From Acanthamoeba lenticulata (lineage: Eukaryota > Discosea > Longamoebia > Acanthamoebidae), in assembly GCA_002179805.1 (NCBI GenBank), contig NAVB01001579.1, positions 1-13,815 of the forward strand: 13,815 nt of DNA, in the 5' to 3' direction. The stretch's first letter is position 1. The number at the start of each line of letters is the position of its first letter. Made by a program: the position numbers and the translations under genes. Shown here piece by piece: positions 7,874 through 13,815 of this stretch. The notes under the pieces were generated by a model. It saw only the letters and a list, made by a program, of their open reading frames with translations, did no database searches and was not told the DNA's origin.

Positions 7874-8920
7874 ATGACGGACAAACGACCACTGCTGCTA
7901 GACACTGACAAGCAGTACCATTATAAGGTAATCATCGTTGGCGATTCGTTCACTGGCAAGTCATCTCTGCTCTCTCGCCTTTCAGACAAGGAGTTCGAGC
8001 GAGCCTATGCGCCAACAATCGGTGTAGACTATGTACGTGCCACTTCCCAAGGGAGGAGGGAGGGACATTCAATGATTAGAAACAACGATTATCATCCTTG
8101 CACTGAGCAAATCATAGGCTGACAAAATCGGGCATATAATATGAGACCATTATCACCTCTTCTTAATTTTGTAAGTGGCCACTACTCGGGACTGACCTTA
8201 ATCACCATGCAGAAAGTACATCAGCTGCGAAACGTGCAAGGTAAAAACGTGAGGCTTTCGCTGTGGGACAATGCGGGCGATCTTAAGTTCCGATCAATTG
8301 TGACGAACTACTTCCGCGCGGCTGAGGGTGTGTTGCTTGTGTACGACGTGACCAATCCCGCTTCGTTTGCCAACCTCAAGCTGTGGCTGGCCGAGATCGA
8401 TCATAAGATCGTTCCTGGCTCAGCCACGGTATGCGTCGTGGGCAACAAAATCGACGCACCAAAGAGGGCCGTCAACCGGGAGGACGCCCGCAGCTGGGCG
8501 TTTGAGCGAGGCTTCCAGTACATGGTACGTCTTTCACACCAGCCAGCCTCTCGACCAAGCAGCACTGTTGTTGACCGAGAGAATGCGATCGTGTAGGAAT
8601 GCTCGGCGCTCAACGGAACGAACGTGGAGGAGTGCTTTGTTTCGGTCGCCACGACCCTTCTCAACCACACGCTTGAACGGGAGGAGGCTGAGGCAGAGGT
8701 GGAGCGACAGCAAGCCGCCACGAAGAAGACCACCCGCTTGAATCCGTTCGCCGCCATCTTCCAGCGAACAACAAGCGCCGGCGGTGATGGCCACCCGCCT
8801 GTTCCGGCTCGAGGCAAAGGGGCCAGCCAGGAGATCGTGCTCATCGAGGACGACAGCCCATCGGAGGTCTCCTGTGGGCTCGGTGGGCTTTTTTGCTTCC
8901 TCCCCCGAAGCCATCATTGA
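7874..8920 (+). CDS. Rab-like small GTPase, divergent, with extended C-terminal tail
   Basis: Exons 7874-8032, 8213-8524 and 8597-8920 give 264 aa; typical Rabs have about 200-220. G-domain motifs: P-loop GDSFTGKSS (23-31), switch I APTIGVDY with T48, G3 WDNAGDLKF (71-79), G4 NKID (131-134) and G5 ECSAL (158-162). YFRAAEGVLLVYDVTN after G3 is typical of Rabs. The G3 motif departs from the usual WDTAGQERF: the catalytic Gln position is Asp (D76), so intrinsic GTP hydrolysis may be weak. After a charged helix (about 183-200) the tail is Pro/Gly-rich, contains EIVLIEDDSP (236-245), which resembles a SUMO-interacting motif, and ends FLPRSHH without the CC or CxC needed for geranylgeranylation. 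C250 and C257 are internal. Codon use is less GC-biased than neighbours. It converges with the PPR gene 82 bp downstream. Exact Rab subfamily not assigned. Confidence 0.85.
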
Positions 8921-8988
8921 TCCTCTCGCCCCCTTTTCTCTGTACATAGTCCAGTTTTTAAGAACAACAAGCAAGCGCCCCACCTCGT

Positions 8989-9001
8989 CATCATGTTGAT
9001 G
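8989..9001. repeat. Short inverted repeat abutting the PPR gene poly(A) signal
   Basis: CATCA-TGT-TGATG is a perfect 5-bp-arm hairpin directly beside the minus-strand AATAAA (9007-9002). The rest of the 82-bp convergent gap shows no other feature. Confidence 0.35.
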
Positions 9002-9007
9002 TTTATT
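9002..9007 (-). terminator. AATAAA poly(A) signal overlapping the PPR gene stop codon
   Basis: On the minus strand the final codons read GAG CAA TAA A, so the stop (9005-9003) is inside AATAAA. Same CAATAAA arrangement as at 928-934. Confidence 0.6.
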
Positions 9008-12000
9008 GCTCGCCCGCCGGCGGCCGAGGCGCTGGCTTAGCGGAGGGGCGGTCGCGCAGGAGCGACAGGGAGAGCGCCATCAAACGGCCCCGCCCGCTGC
9101 TGGCTGATGACGGTGGCGTGGCTCGTGGGGCCGCTTGGCGCACCTCCTTGGTCTCCTCCTTTTCCTGTGGCTTCCCTTTCGGCTCCCGTGCGGCGGCTTC
9201 CCTTTCGGCTCGCCTCCTCTCCAGCCGCTGCTCCTTCTTCTTCTGCCTCAGCTCTGCGGCGCTGGTCATCTGGGGCGCTCCCTTTTCCTGCTCCCGCTGT
9301 TGCTGTGGCACGGCGTCAAAGAGCCCCGCCAAGTCCCCTTCGGCGTCATCCTCGTCACCAAAGAGCTCGGGCTGTGCCGCAGCCAGCGGGAGTCGTCGTC
9401 GCCAGAGCCTACGCTTTTGCTTGCGCTGCGGCGGCGCCTCGCCGGTGACGAGGTGGTCGTCGTAGTCGTCCTCGGTGACGTGGTCCTGGCGCATGAGCGC
9501 CCGCAGCCGGATGGCCGAGCCCGGGCTCTCGGGGGCGGCGAGCCGCACGAGCGCATGGTAGACCTCCGGGTCAATGCGGAGGCCCAGCTGGCGCACGGCA
9601 CGGGTGAGGTCGATGGCGCGTTCGGTGTCGCCGAGCAGCACGTAGGCCTTGAGCAGCGGCGACACGAGCTGCATCACCCGCGCGCCGATGCGGTGGCCGC
9701 GGCGGGGCGCGTCGGCCATCTTGGGGAGCGCGTCGTGCTCGGCGTCGAGCAGGCCCTGGACGAGCTCCACGCCCTGCCCGTGCTGCTGCTCGAGGCGCGC
9801 CACGAGCGGGCGGAGCTGCTCCACCTGCCGGTAGCTCACGCAAAAGCCGATGAAGGGCGCCAGAGCCGAGGCCGGGACCTCGGCATTCTTCTCGTGCAGC
9901 AGCTCCACCAGCTCGGGCACGAGCAGCGCCCGCTCGCGGGCCTGCGCCCAAGCCTTGCTCTTGTTGTTGTTGTTGTCACCGCCGTCGCTCTTGTCGACGT
10001 TGTCACGATCGTTGACGCGGAGGAAGAGGTGGTAGGTGGAGGGCGGGAGCGCGGTGCCGCGCTGGACGAGCTCGGAGAAGACCTCGTAGGCGCGCTGGGT
10101 GTCGCCGCGCCGGAGGAAGACCTTGATGAAGGCGTTGAAGATGATGTCCTCGTGCGCGATCGTGCCCCGCTCCTGGAGGTTGCGCAGGAGGCCCCAGATG
10201 CGGTCGAGCCGGTCGTGCGCCTCGTAGTGCGCGATGAGCGTGTCGACGGTCCGCATGTTGAGCGACACCCCGAGCGTCGTCATGCGGTCGAGCACGCCCT
10301 CCACGGCCCCGATGTCGACGGCCTTGAGCAGGTCGTTGAACACCGACACGTCGACCGCCTTTGGCTTTGCCTCCTGCACCGCCACGTCCGCGCCCTCGTC
10401 CTCGGCTTCGTCGTCATCGTCATCGTCGTCGTCAGTGACGTCGATCGCCTTCTTAAACTTCTTGCCGCCCTTTGTATCGTCGGCCTCTTCGTTGTCCTGA
10501 GCAGCGCCGCGGGCGGGCTGGGCCGGCCTACTATGCTCGCGCTTGATGATGTCGTCGATGACGTCGAGCGCCTTGTCCGGGTGGCCGGTCTGGAGGCACG
10601 CCTGGAGGAGCTCCCGGTCGAGCAGCCACTGGCCCGCCGCGCCGCCGTCGTCGCCATCATCGGCGGTCGTGAGCCGCGCGCGCTCGTAGATGACAAAGGC
10701 CAGCTCGAGCTCCTTTTGGGCGCTGCAGCGCTGGAGCAGCCCCCCGTAGACCCGCCTGTCCAGCTCCACCCCCTCCACGGTCTCGATTCGCTCGACCAGT
10801 CGGAACTGCACCGCACACACACACGCACACACGCACCGCACACACACGCGCGCGCGCGCGCAAGTGAGCGACAGCGGCGCGAGCTTGAGAGGAGATGAGG
10901 CGTACGAGGTCGGCGGTGGAGGCCTTGGGGCCGGCGCGGCTGATGAGGCGGGTGAGGAGGAAGGCGTCGGGAGCCAGGTTGTAGAGGCGCTTGAGCTGGC
11001 CGATGGTCTCGACGGCGCGCCGGAAGTCGCCGGCGTTGAGGCAGGCCTCGACCAGGCCGGCCAGCGTGATGCGGTTGGGCCGGACGCGGTCGCGGGCCAT
11101 GAGGTCGAGCACGGCGAAGCTGCTGGTGACGTCGGCGGCGTGCGCGTGGGCGGCGACGAGGCTCGAGTACGTGTGGACGTCGGGCGCGAGGCCGCGCGCC
11201 CGCATGTCGTCGACGAGCTGCTGGGCGCGGGGGAGGTCGTTGACGCGGCAGCAGAGGTCGACCAGCGTGTTGTAGGTGACGACGTTGGGCGCAAGCACGG
11301 CCCGGCGGGTGACAAAGTCGTCAAACAGCTCCAGCGCAAAGTCGCGGTCGAGCGCCGTGGCGCACGCGTGCAGGAGCGAGTTGAAGGCGTACGTGTCGGG
11401 TTCAATCCCGGCCGCCGCCATTTCGTCCCACACGTGCAGCGCGCGCGCGAGGTCGGCCGCGCCGGCGCACACGCTGAGCAGCGCCGTGAAGGCCTGGCGG
11501 TCGGGCGTGAGGCCGTCCTCGGTCCGCATCTGCTCAAAGTAGCGCAGCGCCGTGGGCAGGTCGGCCTCGAGCCCAACGTGCCGGCGGCCGGCGAGGCCGC
11601 GGAGCAGGGTCGTGTAGCAGGCCACGTTGGGCTGCGCGCGCCAGCCGCCGTCGTCGTTGCCGCCGTCGCCCTCGCGCAGGAGGTCGAGCAGGGAGCAGGC
11701 CTTGTCCGCCTGGCCGTAGGCCACGTAGAGGCCCAGCAGGTGGTTGAGCGCGACCTCGGTCACGGGCACGTCGAGCTCGCGCATCTTGGCCAGCAGCGTG
11801 GCCAGCAGCGGGTCGATCTCGCGGCGCGCCAGCACGCGCGACCGGTGCAGGACCTGGAACACGAGCGCGTAGCTGTTGGCCGCCGCCTGCGGGTGGTTGG
11901 CCGCGGCGTCGGCCACCCGGTCGGCCAGCTTGAGGACCCGCGCGCGGAGCCGCGCGTTGGTCCCGCTCGAGACCAGCAGCGAGCAGAACCGCTGTGGCGC

Positions 12001-12520
12001 GATCGTCGCGTGCTCCGCACGCTCGAGCCTGTCCACTTCGTTGCGCAGCTCCTGCGTGCTCGAGTTGTCGGCAAAAAGAAGGTCCACGCGAGGCTGGGGA
12101 GAGGAGGCGTCGTACGCGTGGGCCGAGCACGTCGAGGGGAACCATGCCCCTGGCCAGGACGACCGCGTGGCGGTTCGGGTCGTCCTTCTTGATGACGTCA
12201 GCCGCGCCCCTTGCTGATGTGGCATCTGGTCCATACACGCGCGGAAGGAGTGAGGCCTCTGGCCGCGCCACGTGTGGGGCTGGTGGTGGGGACACGTACG
12301 ACTTCGTGTGGACCAGAGGACGAGGTTCGACGGGCGCGAGGCCGGCAGGGCGCGAAGGCCTGGCCAGCGTGGGGCCACGAGCAGGGTCGATCCGCGGCCG
12401 CTACTGCTGACCGAGAGCCAGTGAGCTGTTGCGAGCCCCGTGCTTGATGGTGGTTGAAGGCCGCCGGCAGCAGGATGGCGGGCAAGTTTGGCAAGCCTGG
12501 CAGGAGATCAAATTAGCCAT
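9003..12520 (-). CDS. Pentatricopeptide repeat (PPR) protein, probably organellar, 5 exons
   Basis: The two long exons are secure: 12093-10906 and 10805-9003. The 5' exons 12520-12412, 12359-12300 and 12213-12143 are proposed from phase-consistent splice sites (one GTACGT donor) and a GC3-rich frame (ADVIKKDDPNRHAVVLARG); total about 1076 aa. PPR proteins are helical-repeat RNA binders, usually of mitochondria. Tandem repeats cover roughly residues 150-470 of this model, with typical units such as PDTYAFNSLLHACATALDRD, APNVVTYNTLVDLCCRVNDL and APDVHTYSSLVAAHAHAADV. Weaker repeats continue in the last exon (TVDTLIAHYEAHDRLDRIWG, IIFNAFIKVFLRRGDTQRAY). The N-terminus is rich in Arg/Ser with few acids, compatible with mitochondrial import. 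An acidic run of eight Asp (coded near 10403-10436), an Asn run, and a Lys/Glu/Arg-rich coiled tail interrupt or follow the repeats. No DYW editing or SMR domain is seen. An unspliced start at 12234 or 12225 is an alternative. Confidence 0.85.
10813..10861. repeat. CA/CG alternating purine-pyrimidine tract in PPR intron 4
   Basis: About 49 bp of nearly uninterrupted alternating CA and CG steps sit immediately inside the 3' end of intron 10905-10806. The transcript strand carries GU/GC repeats right up to the GTGCAG acceptor instead of a normal pyrimidine tract. Such sequence favours Z-DNA. Confidence 0.8.
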
Positions 12521-12805
12521 CTGCACCTCATCGAATGGCGAAAAGCAGGAAGACGAAACTACCCTGGGGGAGTGCGGCTAATTTGACAAGCGGAACGGGT
12601 CCGCAGGAGGAGAGCCATCTCAATGGTCCTGTATTTGATTGTTTTTTTTTTTTTTCTTGCAAGGAGTTCGTGGTTTATCTTCTTTTTCACGAGTCAGGAA
12701 AAGGAGGAGAAAATCGGCCAACACGTTCATGCACGTTTATGGAGCTCTTGTGATGCATCAAATGGTCCAGGCTCATCACAAGGTCAACGTCGCCCTGTCC
12801 ATCGA
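12521..12805. other. Intergenic region upstream of the PPR gene and downstream of the deacetylase gene
   Basis: This 285-bp gap lies between two minus-strand genes and should hold the PPR promoter and the deacetylase 3' UTR. It has a run of 14 T (12642-12655) and is AT-rich compared with the genes. No exact AATAAA is seen for the deacetylase; the minus strand has CATAAA (near 12734-12739) as a possible variant signal. No gene recognised. Confidence 0.5.
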
Positions 12806-13815
12806 TCAGAACCTCCTCCAGCCCTGGAGGAAGTTGAGGGCCAGGTAGCCGAGCTTGTCGACCTTGTAGCCGCCTTCACCGACAACAAGCGCCGGCAGGC
12901 CAGGGAGTCGCGCTGACACAACCTCGGCCATGGTCTTGTAGTAGGGCTCCGTGAGCTTGAAGTTGGAGATGAGGTCCTCGCAGAAGGTGTCGAAGCCCAG
13001 CGACACGATCAGGTAGTCCGCCTCGTACTTGACGATTTCGTCGCAAGCCTACATACAAAGGAGCTGAGTGAGTCTTGCGGTCAAGAGATCGAGAGATGAG
13101 GAGCGAGGAGAAGGCCGACCTTGTGGAGCGTGGTAGTGTAGGTTTCCTCGTCAGTGCCCGCCTCGAGGGGGTAGTTAATGTTGAAGCCCTCGCCCTCTCC
13201 CGCCCTGAACAAGTCGAGGAGACTTCAGCCAAGGCACATTCATGTCACAGGAATGAAAAGAATGCGACGTCGTACCCGGTCTCGTCCTCAAAGCCCGAGA
13301 AGTAGGGGTAGGCCCCGTGCGGGGTGTGGTGGATGGAGACGAAGAGGACCTGGTTGGTGTCGTAGAAGATGTCCTGCGTCCCGTTGCCGTGGTGGAAGTC
13401 CAGGTCCAGGATGGCCACCTTCTTGGCTGTGCATGCGCGCGAGGGATCGTCAGCGATGTACCTTCATCATGCTTATCAAACGGAAAACGCCCAGGTCGAG
13501 TCGCCGTACCGGGCGCCGTCGGATGGTTGAGCAGATACTGCGCGGCGATGGCCGCGTTGTTGAAGAAGCAGAAGCCTCCGGCGAGTTCCCGCTGGGCGTG
13601 GTGCCCTGGCGGCCGGCACAGCGCGTACACCATCTTGTGCTCCTCTGTGTGTGCAAAGAAAAGACAAAGTGACACACAACCAGATCAGCGGCGCCTGGAC
13701 CACACAATGAGTCCGCCCGAGTGGAAAGGCAGAGCGTCGTCGTACTGCTGGCTATCATGTCAGCGCCAGTGAGGGCCACTTCCGCGGACTTGTAGGCCGC
13801 CTGCGGCATTGGGGG
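12806..13815 (-). CDS. Acetylpolyamine amidohydrolase / HDAC-fold deacetylase, C-terminal part
   Basis: Exons in transcript order: 13815-13746 (cut by window), 13644-13510, 13426-13276, 13204-13120 and 13048-12806, phases consistent, 227 aa visible of a family usually about 340-380 aa. The arginase/deacetylase-fold family removes acetyl groups from lysine or polyamines using zinc. Numbering the visible fragment from 13815: CRPPGHHA gives the His dyad H38-H39; [11 protein letters not shown] gives zinc ligands D78 and H80; SLGFDTF gives zinc ligand D167; EGGY gives the transition-state Tyr Y208. All catalytic residues are intact. [16 protein letters not shown] and [19 protein letters not shown] resemble bacterial acetylpolyamine amidohydrolases (DTFxxDPISxFxLT) more than class I histone deacetylases, so acetylpolyamine is the favoured substrate; class II HDAC-like activity is the alternative. 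The N-terminus and any targeting signal lie outside the window. Confidence 0.88.

Noticed and set aside
9135..12192. Long plus-strand open frames (587 and 442 codons) opposite the PPR gene
   Set aside because: They mirror the GC-rich codon pattern of the minus-strand PPR exons, give low-complexity Ala/Arg/Val-rich peptides and show no domain. They are shadow frames.
12193..12200. Perfect TGACGTCA (CRE) palindrome
   Set aside because: It falls inside a proposed coding exon of the PPR gene (Asp-Val-Ile codons), so a regulatory role is not supported, although promoter overlap cannot be fully excluded.
12642..12655. Run of 14 T suggesting a retroelement tail or Pol III terminator
   Set aside because: No reverse-transcriptase remnant, target-site duplication, tRNA or A/B-box structure was found beside it.

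Overview
The window looks like nuclear DNA of a GC-rich, intron-dense free-living protist. An Acanthamoeba-type amoebozoan is my best inference. The reasons are third codon positions that are mostly G or C, many short introns (40-180 nt) with strong GTACGT/GTGCGT-type donors, a few genes per 10 kb separated by only 90-290 bp, and eukaryotic gene families (Rab-like GTPase, Mpv17/PMP22, PPR). No tRNA, rRNA, transposon or CRISPR array was seen. All exon models were built by hand from reading-frame continuity and splice phase and have no transcript support.

Layout: (1) 65-933 (+), a small VOC/glyoxalase-fold protein in 5 exons. (2) 1026-3346 (-), an unrecognised protein of about 571 aa with N-terminal leucine-rich repeats and a cysteine cluster, 10 exons. 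(3) 3458-6478 (+), a 501-aa amidohydrolase of the ATZ/TRZ-MtaD deaminase type, 14 exons. (4) 6697-7645 (-), a 221-aa Mpv17/PMP22 membrane protein, 4 exons. (5) 7874-8920 (+), a 264-aa Rab-like GTPase with unusual switch II and tail. (6) 9003-12520 (-), a pentatricopeptide repeat protein of about 1076 aa. (7) 12806-13815 (-), the C-terminal 227 aa of an HDAC-fold acetylpolyamine amidohydrolase, cut by the window end. The first six genes alternate in strand, giving two divergent promoter regions (3347-3457 and 7646-7873) and three convergent ends (934-1025, 6479-6696, 8921-9002).

Functionally this is mostly ordinary housekeeping content, and I see no obvious new multi-gene system. The features I find most worth a second look are the Rab-like protein (catalytic Gln position is Asp, no C-terminal prenyl cysteines, a possible SUMO-interacting tail), two adjacent dyad symmetries in the 111-bp divergent promoter, two apparent GC-AG introns in the amidohydrolase, and stop codons embedded in AATAAA signals. 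The amidohydrolase (possible methylthioadenosine deaminase) and the acetylpolyamine deacetylase could both touch polyamine metabolism, but that link is inference only.
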